Shown here: piece by piece, positions 8,488-22,290 of the stretch
How positions within the stretch are numbered: position 1 is the first letter of the stretch
Layout of the letters: each line of letters opens with the position of its first letter
Assembly (NCBI RefSeq): GCF_901709675.1
Contig: NC_051092.1
Coordinates: 7,501 to 71,500, forward strand
DNA from: Syngnathus acus
Taxonomy: Eukaryota; Chordata; Actinopteri; Syngnathiformes; Syngnathidae
DNA: 64,000 bases
Direction of reading: 5' to 3'
Notes under the pieces: model-generated
Seen by the model: only the letters and a program-made list of their open reading frames with translations
Told to the model about the DNA's origin: nothing
Databases searched by the model: none
Program-made: the position numbers and the translations under genes

Positions 8488-11400
8488 TAGCCGAGGCTCT
8501 GGAAGCCTCCTCGGGCGTAAAAGTTAGGCGGAGAGCCTCAAGGAGCACCGGCTGGAAGTCACCTGGAAGCTCCATGATCTGTTAAAAATGCTTAGCCGAG
8601 GCTCTGGAAGCCTCCTCGGGCGTAAAAGTTAGGCGGATAGCCTCAAGGAGCACCGGCTGGAGCTCCGCTAAAAGCTCCATGATCCGTTAAAAATGCTTAG
8701 CCGAGGCTCTGGAAGCCTCCTCGGGCGTAAAAGTTAGGCGGACTGGAGCTCCGCTAAAAGCTCCATGATCCGTTAAAAATGCTTAGCCGAGGCTCTGGAA
8801 GCCTCCTCGGGCGTAAAAGTTAGGCGGATAGCCTCAAGGAGCACCGGCTGGAAGTCACCTGGAAGCTCCATGATCTGTTAAAAATGCTTAGCCGAGGCCC
8901 TGGAAGCCTCCTCGGGCGTAAAAGTTAGGCGGATAGCCTCAAGGAGCACCGGCTGGAGCTCCGCTAAAAGCTCCATGATCCGTTGAAAATGCTTAGCCGC
9001 GGCCCTGGAAGCCTCGGCCGGCTAAAAAAGTTAGGCGGAGGGCCCCCCAGAGGACCGGCTGGAGCTCCGCTAAAAGCTCCATGATCCGTTAAAAATGCTT
9101 AGCCGAGGCTCTGGAAGCCTCCTTGGGCGTAAAGGTTAGGCGGAGAGCCTCAAGGAGCACCGGCTGGAAGTCACCTGGAAGCTCCATGATCTGTTAAAAA
9201 TGCTTAGCCGAGGCTCTGGAAGCCTCCTCGGGCGTAAAAGTTAGGCGGATAGCCTCAAGGAGCACCAGCTGGAGCTCCGCTAAAAGCTCCATGATCCGTT
9301 AAAAATGCTTAGCCGAGGCTCTGGAAGCCTCCTCGGGCGTAAAAGTTAGGCGGATAGCCTCCTGGAGCACCGGCTGGAGCTCCGCTAAAAGCTCCATGAT
9401 CCGGTAAAAATGCTTAGCCGGGTCCCTGGAAGCCTAAGCCGGCGAAAAAAGTTAGGCGGATAGCCTCCTGGAGCACCGGCTGGAGCTCCGCTAAAAGCTC
9501 CATGATCCGGTAAAAATGCTTAGCCGAGGCTCTGGAAGCCTCCTCGGGCGTAAAAGTTAGGCGGATAGCCTCCTGGAGCACCGGCTGGAGCTCCGCTAAA
9601 AGCTCCATGATCCGGTAAAAATGCTTAGCCGAGGCTCTGGAAGCCTCCTCGGGCGTAAAAGTTAGGCGGATAGCCTCCTGGAGCACCGGCTGGAGCTCCG
9701 CTAAAAGCTCCATGATCCGGTAAAAATGCTTAGCCGGGTCCCTGGAAGCCCCGGCCGGCTAAAAAAGTTAGGCGGAGGGCCCCCCAGAGGACCGGCTGGA
9801 GCTCCGCTAAAAGCTCCATGATCCGCTAAAAACTCTTAGCCGGGTCCCTGGAAGCCTCGGCCGGCTAAAAAGGTTAGGCGCAGAGCCCCCCCGAGCACCG
9901 GCTGGAGCTCCGCTAAAAGCTCCATGTTCCGTTGAAAATGCTTAGCCGCGGCCCTGGAAGCCTCGGCCGGCTAAAAAAGTTAGGCGCAGAGCCCCCCCGA
10001 GCACCGGCTGGAGGTCCACTGGAAGCTCCATGATCCGTTGAAAATGCTTAGCCGCGGCCCTGGAAGCCTCGGCCGGCTAAAAAAGTTAGGCGCAGAGCCC
10101 CCCCGAGCACCGGCTGGAGGTCCACTGGAAGCTCCATGATCCGTTGAAAATGCTTAGCCGCGGCCCTGGAAGCCTCGGCCGGCTAAAAAAGTTAGGCGCA
10201 GAGCCCCCCCGAGCACCGGCTGGAGGTCCACTGGAAGCTCCATGATCCGTTGAAAATGCTTAGCCGCGGCCCTGGAAGCCTCGGCCGGCTAAAAAAGTTA
10301 GGCGCAGAGCCCCCCCGAGCACCGGCTGGAGGTCCACTGGAAGCTCCATGATCCGTTGAAAATGCTTAGCCGCGGCCCTGGAAGCCTCGGCCGGCTAAAA
10401 AAGTTAGGCGCAGAGCCCCCCCGAGCACCGGCTGGAGGTCCACTGGAAGCTCCATGATCCGTTGAAAATGCTTAGCCGCGGCCCTGGAAGCCTCGGCCGG
10501 CTAAAAAAGTTAGGCGCAGAGCCCCCCCGAGCACCGGCTGGAGGTCCACTGGAAGCTCCATGATCCGTTGAAAATGCTTAGCCGCGGCCCTGGAAGCCTA
10601 GGCCGGCTAAAAAAGTTAGGCGCAGAGCCCCCCCGAGCACCGGCTGGAGGTCCACTGGAAGCTCCATGATCCGTTGAAAATGCTTAGCCGCGGCCCTGGA
10701 AGCCTAGGCCGGCTAAAAAAGTTAGGCGCAGAGCCCCCCCGAGCACCGGCTGGAGGTCCGCTAAAAGCTCCATGATCCGTTAAAAATGCTTAGCCGGGTC
10801 CCTGGAAGCCTAAGCCGGCCAAAAAAGTTAGGCGGATAGCCTCCTCTAGCTCCGGCTGGAGCTCCGCTAAAAGCTCCATGATCCGTTAAAAATGCTTAGC
10901 CGGGTCCCTGGAAGCCTCGGCCGGCCAAAAAAGTTAGGCGGATAGCCTCCTCTAGCTCCGGCTGGAGCTCCGCTAAAAGCTCCATGATCCGGTAAAATGC
11001 TTAGCCGGGTCCCTGGAAGCCTCGGCCGGCCGAAAAAGTTAGGCGGATAGCCTCCTGGAGGACCGGCTGGAGCTCCGCTAAAAGCTCCATGATCCGTTAA
11101 AAATGCTTAGCCGGGTCCCTGGAAGCCTAAGCCGGCGTAAAAAGTTAGGCGGATAGCCTCCTGGAGGACCGGCTGGAGCTCCGCTAAAAGCTCCATGATC
11201 CGGTAAAAATGCTTAGCCGGGTCCCTGGAAGCCTCGGCCGGCCAAAAAAGTTAGGCGGATAGCCTCCTGGAGGACCGGCTGGAGCTCCGCTAAAAGCTCC
11301 ATGATCCGGTAAAAATGCTTAGCCGGGTCCCTGGAAGCCTAAGCCGGCGAAAAAAGTTAGGCGGATAGCCTCCTGGAGCACCGGCTGGAGCTCCGCTAAA

Positions 11401-14400
11401 AGCTCCATGATCCGGTAAAAATGCTTAGCCGGGTCCCTGGAAGCCTAGGCCGGCCAAAAAAGTTAGGCGGATAGCCTCCTGGAGGACCGGCTGGAGCTCC
11501 GCTAAAAGCTCCATGATCCGGTAAAAATGCTTAGCCGGGTCCCTGGAAGCCTCGGCCGGCCAAAAAAGTTAGGCGGATAGCCTCCTGGAGCACCGGCTGG
11601 AGCTCCACTAAAAGCTCCATGATCCGGTAAAAATGCTTAGCCGGGTCCCTGGAAGCCTAAGGCCGGCCAAAAAAGTTAGGCGGATAGCCTCCTGGAGCAC
11701 CGGCTGGAGCTCCGCTAAAAGCTCCATGATCCGGTAAAAATGCTTAGCCGGGTCCCTGGAAGCCTAAGCCGGCGTAAAAAAGTTAGGCGGATAGCCTCCT
11801 GGAGGACCGGCTGGAGCTCCGCTAAAAGCTCCATGATCCGGTAAAAATGCTTAGCCGGGTCCCTGGAAGCCTAAGCCGGCCAAAAAAGTTAGGCGGATAG
11901 CCTCCTGGAGGACCGGCTGGAGCTCCGCTAAAAGCTCCATGATCCGGTAAAAATGCTTAGCCGGGTCCCTGGAAGCCTCGGCCGGCCAAAAAAGTTAGGC
12001 GGATAGCCTCCTGGAGGACCGGCTGGAGCTCCGCTAAAAGCTCCATGATCCGGTAAAAATGCTTAGCCGGGTCCCTGGAAGCCTCGGCCGGCCAAAAAAG
12101 TTAGGCGGATAGCCTCCTGGAGGACCGGCTGGAGCTCCGCTAAAAGCTCCATGATCCGGTAAAAATGCTTAGCCGGGTCCCTGGAAGCCTAAGCCGGCCG
12201 AAAAAAGTTAGGCGGATAGCCTCCTGGAGGACCGGCTGGAGCTCCGCTAAAAGCTCCATGATCCGGTAAAAATGCTTAGCCGGGTCCCTGGAAGCCTAAG
12301 CCGGCGAAAAAAGTTAGGCGGATAGCCTCCTGGAGGACCGGCTGGAGCTCCGCTAAAAGCTCCATGATCCGGTAAAAATGCTTAGCCGGGTCCCTGGAAG
12401 CCTAAGCCGGCGTAAAAAGTTAGGCGGATAGCCTCCTGGAGGACCGGCTGGAGCTCCGCTAAAAGCTCCATGATCCGGTAAAAATGCTTAGCCGGGTCCC
12501 TGGAAGCCTAAGCCGGCCGAAAAAGTTAGGCGGATAGCCTCCTGGAGGCACCGGCTGGAGCTCCGCTAAAAGCTCCATGATCCGGTAAAAATGCTTAGCC
12601 GGGTCCCTGGAAGCCTAAGGCCGGCCGAAAAAAGTTAGGCGGATAGCCTCCTGGAGGACCGGCTGGAGCTCCGCTAAAAGCTCCATGATCCGGTAAAAAT
12701 GCTTAGCCGGGTCCCTGGAAGCCTAAGCCGGCCAAAAAGTTAGGCGGATAGCCTCCTGGAGCACCGGCTGGAGCTCCGCTAAAAGCTCCATGATCCGGTA
12801 AAAATGCTTAGCCGGGTCCCTGGAAGCCTAGGCCGGCCAAAAAAGTTAGGCGGAGAGCCCCCCCCGAGCTCCGGCTGGAGCTCCACTAAAAGCTCCATGA
12901 TCCGGTAAAAATGCTTAGCCGGGTCCCTGGAAGCCTAAGCCGGCCAAAAAAGTTAGGCGGATAGCCTCCTGGAGCACCGGCTGGAGGTCCGCTAAAAGCT
13001 CCATGATCCGGTAAAAATGCTTAGCCGGGTCCCTGGAAGCCTAAGCCGGCCAAAAAAGTTAGGCGGATAGCCTCCTGGAGCTCCGGCTGGAGCTCCGCTA
13101 AAAGCTCCATGATCCGGTAAAAATGCTTAGCCGGGTCCCTGGAAGCCTAAGCCGGCCAAAAAAGTTAGGCGGATAGCCTCCTGGAGGACCGGCTGGAGCT
13201 CCGCTAAAAGCTCCATGATCCGGTAAAAATGCTTAGCCGGGTCCCTGGAAGCCTAAGCCGGCCAAAAAAGTTAGGCGGATAGCCTCCTGGAGGCACCGGC
13301 TGGAGCTCCGCTAAAAGCTCCATGATCCGGTAAAAATGCTTAGCCGGGTCCCTGGAAGCCTAAGCCGGCCGAAAAAAGTTAGGCGGATAGCCTCCTGGAG
13401 GACCGGCTGGAGCTCCGCTAAAAGCTCCATGATCCGGTAAAAATGCTTAGCCGGGTCCCTGGAAGCCTAAGCCGGCGAAAAAAGTTAGGCGGATAGCCTC
13501 CTGGAGGACCGGCTGGAGCTCCGCTAAAAGCTCCATGATCCGGTAAAAATGCTTAGCCGGGTCCCTGGAAGCCTAAGCCGGCCGAAAAAAGTTAGGCGGA
13601 TAGCCTCCTGGAGCACCGGCTGGAGGTCCGCTAAAAGCTCCATGATCCGGTAAAAATGCTTAGCCGGGTCCCTGGAAGCCTAAGCCGGCGAAAAAAGTTA
13701 GGCGGATAGCCTCCTGGAGGACCGGCTGGAGCTCCGCTAAAAGCTCCATGATCCGGTAAAAATGCTTAGCCGGGTCCCTGGAAGCCTAAGCCGGCGAAAA
13801 AAGTTAGGCGGATAGCCTCCTGGAGCACCGGCTGGAGCTCCGCTAAAAGCTCCATGATCCGGTAAAAATGCTTAGCCGGGTCCCTGGAAGCCTAAGCCGG
13901 CCGAAAAAAGTTAGGCGGATAGCCTCCTGGAGCACCGGCTGGAGCTCCGCTAAAAGCTCCATGATCCGGTAAAAATGCTTAGCCGGGTCCCTGGAAGCCT
14001 AAGCCGGCCAAAAAAGTTAGGCGGATAGCCTCCTGGAGCCCGGCTGGAGCTCCGCTAAAAGCTCCATGATCCGGTAAAAATGCTTAGCCGGGTCCCTGGA
14101 AGCCTAAGCCGGCCTAAAAAGTTAGGCGGATAGCCTCCTGGAGCACCGGCTGGAGCTCCGCTAAAAGCTCCATGATCCGGTAAAAATGCTTAGCCGGGTC
14201 CCTGGAAGCCTAAGCCGGCGTAAAAAAGTTAGGCGGATAGCCTCCTGGAGCACCGGCTGGAGCTCCGCTAAAAGCTCCATGATCCGGTAAAAATGCTTAG
14301 CCGGGTCCCTGGAAGCCTCAGCCGGCCAAAAAAGTTAGGCGGATAGCCTCCTGGAGCACCGGCTGGAGCTCCGCTAAAAGCTCCATGATCCGGTAAAAAT

Positions 14401-17400
14401 GCTTAGCCGGGTCCCTGGAAGCCTAAGCCGGCGTAAAAAGTTAGGCGGATAGCCTCCTGGAGCACCGGCTGGAGGTCCGCTAAAAGCTCCATGATCCGTT
14501 AAAAATGCTTAGCCGGGTCCCTGGAAGCCTCGGCCGGCCAAAAAAGTTAGGCGGATAGCCTCCTGGAGCACCGGCTGGAGCTCCGCTAAAAGCTCCATGA
14601 TCCGTTAAAAATGCTTAGCCGGGTCCCTGGAAGCCTCGGCCGGCCAAAAAAGTTAGGCGGAGAGCCCCCCCCGAGCTCCGGCTGGAGCTCCACTAAAGCT
14701 CCATGATCCGGTAAAAATGCTTAGCCGGGTCCCTGGAAGCCTAGGCCGGCCAAAAAAGTTAGGCGCAGAGCCCCCCCGAGCACCGGCTGGAGGTCCACTG
14801 GAAGCTCCATGATCCGTTGAAAATGCTTAGCCGCGGCCCTGGAAGCCTCGGCCGGCTAAAAAAGTTAGGCGCAGAGCCCCCCCGAGCACCGGCTGGAGGT
14901 CCACTGGAAGCTCCATGATCCGTTGAAAATGCTTAGCCGCGGCCCTGGAAGCCTCGGCCGGCTAAAAAAGTTAGGCGCAGAGCCCCCCCGAGCACCGGCT
15001 GGAGGTCCACTGGAAGCTCCATGATCCGTTGAAAATGCTTAGCCGCGGCCCTGGAAGCCTCGGCCGGCTAAAAAAGTTAGGCGCAGAGCCCCCCCGAGCA
15101 CCGGCTGGAGGTCCACTGGAAGCTCCATGATCCGTTGAAAATGCTTAGCCGCGGCCCTGGAAGCCTAAGCCGGCCAAAAAAGTTAGGCGGAGAGCCCCCC
15201 CGAGCACCGGCTGGAGGTCCGCTAAAGCTCCATGATCCGTTAAAAATGCTTAGCCGGGTCCCTGGAAGCCTAGGCCGGCCAAAAAAGTTAGGCGGATAGC
15301 CTCCTGGAGCACCGGCTGGAGCTCCGCTAAAAGCTCCATGATCCGGTAAAAAATGCTTAGCCGGGTCCCTGGAAGCCTAAGCCGGCGAAAAAAGTTAGGC
15401 GGATAGCCTCCTGGAGCACCGGCTGGAGCTCCGCTAAAAGCTCCATGATCCGGTAAAAATGCTTAGCCGGGTCCCTGGAAGCCTAAGCCGGCCGAAAAAA
15501 GTTAGGCGGATAGCCTCCTCTAGCTCCGGCTGGAGCTCCGCTAAAAGCTCCATGATCCGGTAAAAATGCTTAGCCGGGTCCCTGGAAGCCTAAGCCGGCG
15601 TAAAAAGTTAGGCGGAGAGCCCCCCCCGAGCTCCGGCTGGAGCTCCGCTAAAAGCTCCATGATCCGGTAAAAATGCTTAGCCGGGTCCCTGGAAGCCTAA
15701 GCCGGCGAAAAAAGTTAGGCGGATAGCCTCCTGGAGCACCGGCTGGAGGCTCCGCTAAAAGCTCCATGATCCGGTAAAAATGCTTAGCCGGGTCCCTGGA
15801 AGCCTAAGCCGGCGAAAAAAGTTAGGCGGATAGCCTCCTGGAGGACCGGCTGGAGCTCCGCTAAAAGCTCCATGATCCGGTAAAAATGCTTAGCCGGGTC
15901 CCTGGAAGCCTAAGCCGGCGAAAAAAGTTAGGCGGATAGCCTCCTGGAGGACCGGCTGGAGCTCCACTAAGAGCTCCATGATCCGGTAAAAATGCTTAGC
16001 CGGGTCCCTGGAAGCCTCGGCCGGCCAAAAAAGTTAGGCGGATAGCCTCCTCTAGCTCCGGCTGGAGGTCCGCTAAAAGCTCCATGATCCGTTAAAAATG
16101 CTTAGCCGGGTCCCTGGAAGCCTAAGCCGGCCAAAAAAGTTAGGCGGATAGCCTCCTGGAGGACCGGCTGGAGCTCCGCTAAAAGCTCCATGATCCGGTA
16201 AAAATGCTTAGCCGGGTCCCTGGAAGCCTCGGCCGGCCAAAAAAGTTAGGCGGATAGCCTCCTCTAGCTCCGGCTGGAGGTCCGCTAAAAGCTCCATGAT
16301 CCGGTAAAAATGCTTAGCCGGGTCCCTGGAAGCCTAAGCCGGCCAAAAAAGTTAGGCGGATAGCCTCCTGGAGGACCGGCTGGAGCTCCGCTAAAAGCTC
16401 CATGATCCGGTAAAAATGCTTAGCCGGGTCCCTGGAAGCCTAAGCCGGCCAAAAAAGTTAGGCGGATAGCCTCCTGGAGGACCGGCTGGAGCTCCGCTAA
16501 AAGCTCCATGATCCGGTAAAAATGCTTAGCCGGGTCCCTGGAAGCCTAAGCCGGCGAAAAAAGTTAGGCGGATAGCCTCCTGGAGGACCGGCTGGAGCTC
16601 CGCTAAAAGCTCCATGATCCGGTAAAAATGCTTAGCCGGGTCCCTGGAAGCCTAAGCCGGCGAAAAAAGTTAGGCGGATAGCCTCCTGGAGGACCGGCTG
16701 GAGCTCCGCTAAAAGCTCCATGATCCGGTAAAAATGCTTAGCCGGGTCCCTGGAAGCCTAAGCCGGCGAAAAAAGTTAGGCGGATAGCCTCCTGGAGGAC
16801 CGGCTGGAGCTCCGCTAAAAGCTCCATGATCCGGTAAAAATGCTTAGCCGGGTCCCTGGAAGCCTAAGCCGGCGAAAAAAGTTAGGCGGATAGCCTCCTG
16901 GAGGACCGGCTGGAGCTCCGCTAAAAGCTCCATGATCCGGTAAAAATGCTTAGCCGGGTCCCTGGAAGCCTAAGCCGGCGAAAAAAGTTAGGCGGATAGC
17001 CTCCTGGAGGACCGGCTGGAGCTCCGCTAAAAGCTCCATGATCCGGTAAAAATGCTTAGCCGGGTCCCTGGAAGCCTAAGCCGGCGAAAAAAGTTAGGCG
17101 GATAGCCTCCTGGAGGACCGGCTGGAGCTCCGCTAAAAGCTCCATGATCCGGTAAAAATGCTTAGCCGGGTCCCTGGAAGCCTCGGCCGGCCAAAAAAGT
17201 TAGGCGGATAGCCTCCTGGAGGACCGGCTGGAGCTCCGCTAAAAGCTCCATGATCCGGTAAAAATGCTTAGCCGGGTCCCTGGAAGCCTAGGCCGGCCAA
17301 AAAAGTTAGGCGGATAGCCTCCTGGAGCACCGGCTGGAGGCTCCGCTAAAAGCTCCATGATCCGTTAAAAATGCTTAGCCGGGTCCCTGGAAGCCTAGGC

Positions 17401-19695
17401 CGGCCAAAAAAGTTAGGCGGATAGCCTCCTGGAGCACCGGCTGGAGGCTCCGCTAAAAGCTCCATGATCCGGTAAAAATGCTTAGCCGGGTCCCTGGAAG
17501 CCTCGGCCGGCCAAAAAAGTTAGGCGGATAGCCTCCTGGAGCACCGGCTGGAGGCTCCGCTAAAAGCTCCATGATCCGGTAAAAATGCTTAGCCGGGTCC
17601 CTGGAAGCCTAAGCCGGCGTAAAAAGTTAGGCGGATAGCCTCCTAGGAGAACCGGCTGGAGCTCCGCTAAAAGCTCCATGATCCGGTAAAAATGCTTAGC
17701 CGGGTCCCTGGAAGCCTAAGGCCGGCTAAAAAAGTTAGGCGGATAGCCTCCTGGGAGACCGGCTGGAGGTCCGCTAAAAGCTCCATGATCCTGGTAAAAA
17801 TGCTTAGCCGGGTCCCTGGAAGCCTAAGCCGGCGTAAAAAGTTAGGCGGATAGCCTCCTGGAGCACCGGCTGGAGGTCCGCTAAAAGCTCCATGATCCGT
17901 TAAAAATGCTTAGCCGGGTCCCTGGAAGCCTCGGCCGGCCAAAAAAGTGAGGCGGATAGCCTCCTGGAGCACCGGCTGGAGGTCCGCTAAAAGCTCCATG
18001 ATCCGTTAAAAATGCTTAGCCGGGTCCCTGGAAGCCTCGGCCGGCCAAAAAAGTGAGGCGGATAGCCTCCTGGAGCACCGGCTGGAGGTCCACTAAAAGC
18101 TCCATGATCCGGTAAAAATGCTTAGCCGGGTCCCTGGAAGCCTCGGCCGGCCAAAAAAGTTAGGCGGATAGCCTCCTGGAGCACCGGCTGGAGCTCCGCT
18201 AAAAGCTCCATGATCCGGTAAAAATGCTTAGCCGGGTCCCTGGAAGCCTCGGCCGGCTAAAAAAGTTAGGCGGATAGCCTCCTGGAGGACCGGCTGGAGC
18301 TCCGCTAAAAGCTCCATGATCCGGTAAAAATGCTTAGCCGGGTCCCTGGAAGCCTAAGCCGGCGAAAAAGTTAGGCGGATAGCCTCCTGGAGCACCGGCT
18401 GGAGCTCCGCTAAAAGCTCCATGATCCGGTAAAAATGCTTAGCCGGGTCCCTGGAAGCCTAAGCCGGCCAAAAAAGTTAGGCGGATAGCCTCCTGGAGCA
18501 CCGGCTGGAGGTCCGCTAAAAGCTCCATGATCCGTTAAAAATGCTTAGCCGGGTCCCTGGAAGCCTAAGCCGGCCAAAAAAGTTAGGCGGATAGCCTCCT
18601 GGAGCACCGGCTGGAGGTCCACTAAAAGCTCCATGATCCGGTAAAAATGCTTAGCCGGGTCCCTGGAAGCCTCGGCCGGCCAAAAAAGTTAGGCGGATAG
18701 CCTCCTGGAGCACCGGCTGGAGCTCCGCTAAAAGCTCCATGATCCGGTAAAAATGCTTAGCCGGGTCCCTGGAAGCCTAAGCCGGCGAAAAAAGTTAGGC
18801 GGATAGCCTCCTGGAGGACCGGCTGGAGCTCCGCTAAAAGCTCCATGATCCGGTAAAAATGCTTAGCCGGGTCCCTGGAAGCCTAAGCCGGCGAAAAAAG
18901 TTAGGCGGATAGCCTCCTGGAGCTCCGGCTGGAGGTCCGCTAAAAGCTCCATGATCCGGTAAAAATGCTTAGCCGGGTCCCTGGAAGCCTAAGCCGGCGA
19001 AAAAAGTTAGGCGGATAGCCTCCTGGAGGACCGGCTGGAGCTCCGCTAAAAGCTCCATGATCCGGTAAAAATGCTTAGCCGGGTCCCTGGAAGCCTAAGC
19101 CGGCGAAAAAAGTTAGGCGGATAGCCTCCTGGAGCACCGGCTGGAGCTCCGCTAAAAGCTCCATGATCCGGTAAAAATGCTTAGCCGGGTCCCTGGAAGC
19201 CTAAGCCGGCCGAAAAAAGTTAGGCGGATAGCCTCCTGGAGCACCGGCTGGAGCTCCGCTAAAAGCTCCATGATCCGGTAAAAATGCTTAGCCGGGTCCC
19301 TGGAAGCCTAAGCCGGCCGAAAAAAGTTAGGCGGATAGCCTCCTGGAGCACCGGCTGGAGCTCCGCTAAAAGCTCCATGATCCGGTAAAAATGCTTAGCC
19401 GGGTCCCTGGAAGCCTAAGCCGGCCGAAAAAGTTAGGCGGATAGCCTCCTCTAGCTCCGGCTGGAGCTCCGCTAAAAGCTCCATGATCCGGTAAAAATGC
19501 TTAGCCGGGTCCCTGGAAGCCTAAGCCGGCGTAAAAAGTTAGGCGGAGAGCCCCCCCGAGCTCCGGCTGGAGCTCCGCTAAAAGCTCCATGATCCGGTAA
19601 AAATGCTAAGCCGGGTCCCTGGAAGCCTAAGCCGGCGTAAAAAGTTAGGCGGAGAGCCCCCCCGAGCTCCGGCTGGAGCTCCGCTAAAAGCTCCA
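8488..19695. repeat. 106-bp satellite array, about 105 copies (11.2 kb)
   Basis: The unit reads ATGCTTAGCC...CCCTGGAAGCC...AAAGTTAGGCG...ACCGGCTGGAGCTCC...AAGCTCCATGATCC and repeats every 106 bp (for example GGTAAAAATG at 16,621, 16,727 and 16,833), with 1-3 bp indels. Three subtypes are visible: a GAGGCTCTGG/CTCGGGCGTAAAAG type (8,488 to about 9,700), a GCGGCCCTGG/GCCCCCCCGAG type in two homogeneous blocks (about 9,925-10,760 and 14,755-15,170), and the dominant GGGTCCCTGG/AGCCTCCTGGAG type. Short open frames at both ends are repeat translations. Confidence 0.97.
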
Positions 19696-19867
19696 TGAAG
19701 ATCAGCGGGCCTTCGAAAAATGCGTAGCCGAGGCCCTGGAAGCCTCGCCGGGCATCTCTCGCGGCAGCCGGGGTAGCGCTGAGGTACCAGGGGTAAGTGC
19801 TGAGGTACCAGGGGTAAGCGCTGAGGTACCAGGGGAGAGCGCTGAGGTACCAGGGGTAACATCTGAG
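19696..19867. repeat. Array edge and short GGTACCAGGGG repeats (about 19-bp period)
   Basis: A degenerate last 106-bp-like unit is followed by about five copies of GCTGAGGTACCAGGGG-type words between about 19,775 and 19,862. A related pair of GGTACCAGGGG words occurs at 28,967-28,992. Both lie next to a copy of the spacer module, so the combination is a recurring boundary. Confidence 0.75.
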
Positions 19868-20165
19868 TTGGTCCCCCTAGTTAGTGTACTCATCCAATTC
19901 ACCCCCTATTCGCGAAAGACGTGGTTAGTGTACTCATCCACTGTACTCATCCACTTTACCCCCTAATCGCAAAATACAGTCATCACGTAGGTGAAGAGAT
20001 GTATTTTTTTTTTGTTAAAATTTTTCTAAGTGCCAGCGGATGCTGGCACACCCACCGTCCGAGTGGCGACGGTTCCCCGGTCGGACAGCGACGGCGAAAA
20101 GGCCGCCTGGAGGTCCGATCAAATTTAGCTGATTTTTTCTAAGTGTCACCGAGGGCTGACACGCA
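19868..20165. repeat. Spacer module M, copy 1
   Basis: This roughly 290-bp module runs from GTTGGTCCCCCTAGTTAGTG through an A/T-rich core to a pair of TTTTCTAAGTG boxes. The first box is followed by the perfect inverted repeat GTGCCAGC/GCTGGCAC (20,030-20,049), the second by GTGTCA/TGACAC (20,143-20,162). It recurs at 22,306, 27,047 and, partly, 29,036, each time next to an array of 121-bp units. Confidence 0.85.
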
Positions 20166-22290
20166 ATTGTCCGAGTGGCGACGGTTCCCCGGTCGGATCC
20201 GAATGGCGAGAATTCGGCCTCTCAGCCTGGAGCTCGCGCAAACTTAAGCGAATATTTCCTAAGTGCGAGCGTGGGCTGCCGCACGTTCCGTCCGAGTGGC
20301 GACGGTTCCCCGGTCGGATCCGAATGGCGAGAATTCGGCCTCTCAGCCTGGAGCTCGCGCAAACTTAAGCGAATATTTCCTAAGTGCGAGCGTGGGCTGC
20401 CGCACGTTCCGTCCGAGTGGCGACGGTTCCCCGGTCGGATCCAAATGGCGGAAATTCGGCCTCTCCTCCTGGAGCTCGCGCCAACTTAAGCGAATATTTC
20501 CTAAGTGCGAGCGTGGGCTGCCGCACGTTCCGTCCGAGTGGCGACGGTTCCCCGGTCGGTTCCGAATGGCGAAAATTCGGCCTCTCCTCCTGGAGCTCGC
20601 GCCAACTTAAGCGAATATTTCCTAAGTGCGTGCGTGGGCTGCCGCACGTTCCGTCCGAGTGGCGACGGTTCCCCGGCCGGTTCCGAATGGCGAAAATTCG
20701 GCCTCTCCTCCTGGAGCTCGCGCCAACTTAAGCGAATATTTCCTAAGTGCGTGCGTGGGCTGCCGCACGTTCCGTCCGAGTGGCGACGGTTCCCCGGTCG
20801 GTTCCGAATGGCGAAAATTCGGCCTCTCCTCCTGGAGCTCGCGCCAACTTAAGCGAATATTTCCTAAGTGCGTGCGTGGGCTGCCGCACGTTCCGTCCGA
20901 GTGGCGACGGTTCCCCGGTCGGATTCCGAATGGCGAAAATTCGGCCTCTCCTCCTGGAGCTCGCGCCAACTTAAGCGAATATTTCCTAAGTGCGTGCGTG
21001 GGCTGCCGCACGTTCCGTCCGAGTGGCGACGGTTCCCCGGTCGGTTCCGAATGGCGAAAATTCGGCCTCTCCTCCTGGAGCTCGCGCCAACTTAAGCGAA
21101 TATTTCCTAAGTGCGTGCGTGGGCTGCCGCACGTTCCGTCCGAGTGGCGACGGTTCCCCGGTCGGTTCCGAATGGCGAAAATTCGGCCTCTCCTCCTGGA
21201 GCTCGCGCCAACTTAAGCGAATATTTCCTAAGTGCGTGCGTGGGCTGCCGCACGTTCCGTCCGAGTGGCGACGGTTCCCCGGTCGGTTCCGAATGGCGAA
21301 AATTCGGCCTCTCCTCCTGGAGCTCGCGCCAACTTAAGCGAATATTTCCTAAGTGCGTGCGTGGGCTGCCGCACGTTCCGTCCGAGTGGCGACGGTTCCC
21401 CGGTCGGTTCCGAATGGCGAAAATTCGGCCTCTCCTCCTGGAGCTCGCGCCAACTTAAGCGAATATTTCCTAAGTGCGTGCGTGGGCTGCCGCACGTTCC
21501 GTCCGAGTGGCGACGGTTCCCCGGTCGGTTCCGAATGGCGAAAATTCGGCCTCTCCTCCTGGAGCTCGCGCCAACTTAAGCGAATATTTCCTAAGTGCGT
21601 GCGTGGGCTGCCGCACGTTCCGTCCGAGTGGCGACGGTTCCCCGGTCGGTTCCGAATGGCGAAAATTCGGCCTCTCCTCCTGGAGCTCGCGCCAACTTAA
21701 GCGAATATTTCCTAAGTGCGTGCGTGGGCTGCCGCACGTTCCGTCCGAGTGGCGACGGTTCCCCGGTCGGTTCCGAATGGCGAAAATTCGGCCTCTCCTC
21801 CTGGAGCTCGCGCCAACTTAAGCGAATATTTCCTAAGTGCGTGCGTGGGCTGCCGCACGTTCCGTCCGAGTGGCGACGGTTCCCCGGTCGGTTCCGAATG
21901 GCGAAAATTCGGCCTCTCCTCCTGGAGCTCGCGCCAACTTAAGCGAATATTTCCTAAGTGCGTGCGTGGGCTGCCGCACGTTCCGTCCGAGTGGCGACGG
22001 TTCCCCGGTCGGTTCCGAATGGCGAAAATTCGGCCTCTCCTCCTGGAGCTCGCGCCAACTTAAGCGAATATTTCCTAAGTGCGTGCGTGGGCTGCCGCAC
22101 GTTCCGTCCGAGTGGCGACGGTTCCCCGGTCGGTTCCGAATGGCGAAAATTCGGCCTCTCCTCCTGGAGCTCGCGCCAACTTAAGCGAATATTTCCTAAG
22201 TGCGTGCGTGGGCTGCCGCACGTTCCGTCCGAGTGGCGACGGTTCCCCGGTCGGATCCGAATGGCGAGAATCCGGCCTCTCCCCCATGGA
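20166..22290. repeat. 121-bp satellite array, about 17 copies
   Basis: The unit starts CCGAGTGGCGACGGTTCCCC, continues with GAATGGCGAAAATTCGGCC and CTCCTGGAGCTCGCGCCAAC, and ends with AATATTTCCTAAGTGCG and GGGCTGCCGCACGTT. The spacing is 121 bp (20,263, 20,384, 20,505 and so on). Copies from about 20,600 on are almost identical. Since 121 is not a multiple of three, the 115-residue open frames that start in every unit are repeat artefacts. Confidence 0.96.
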
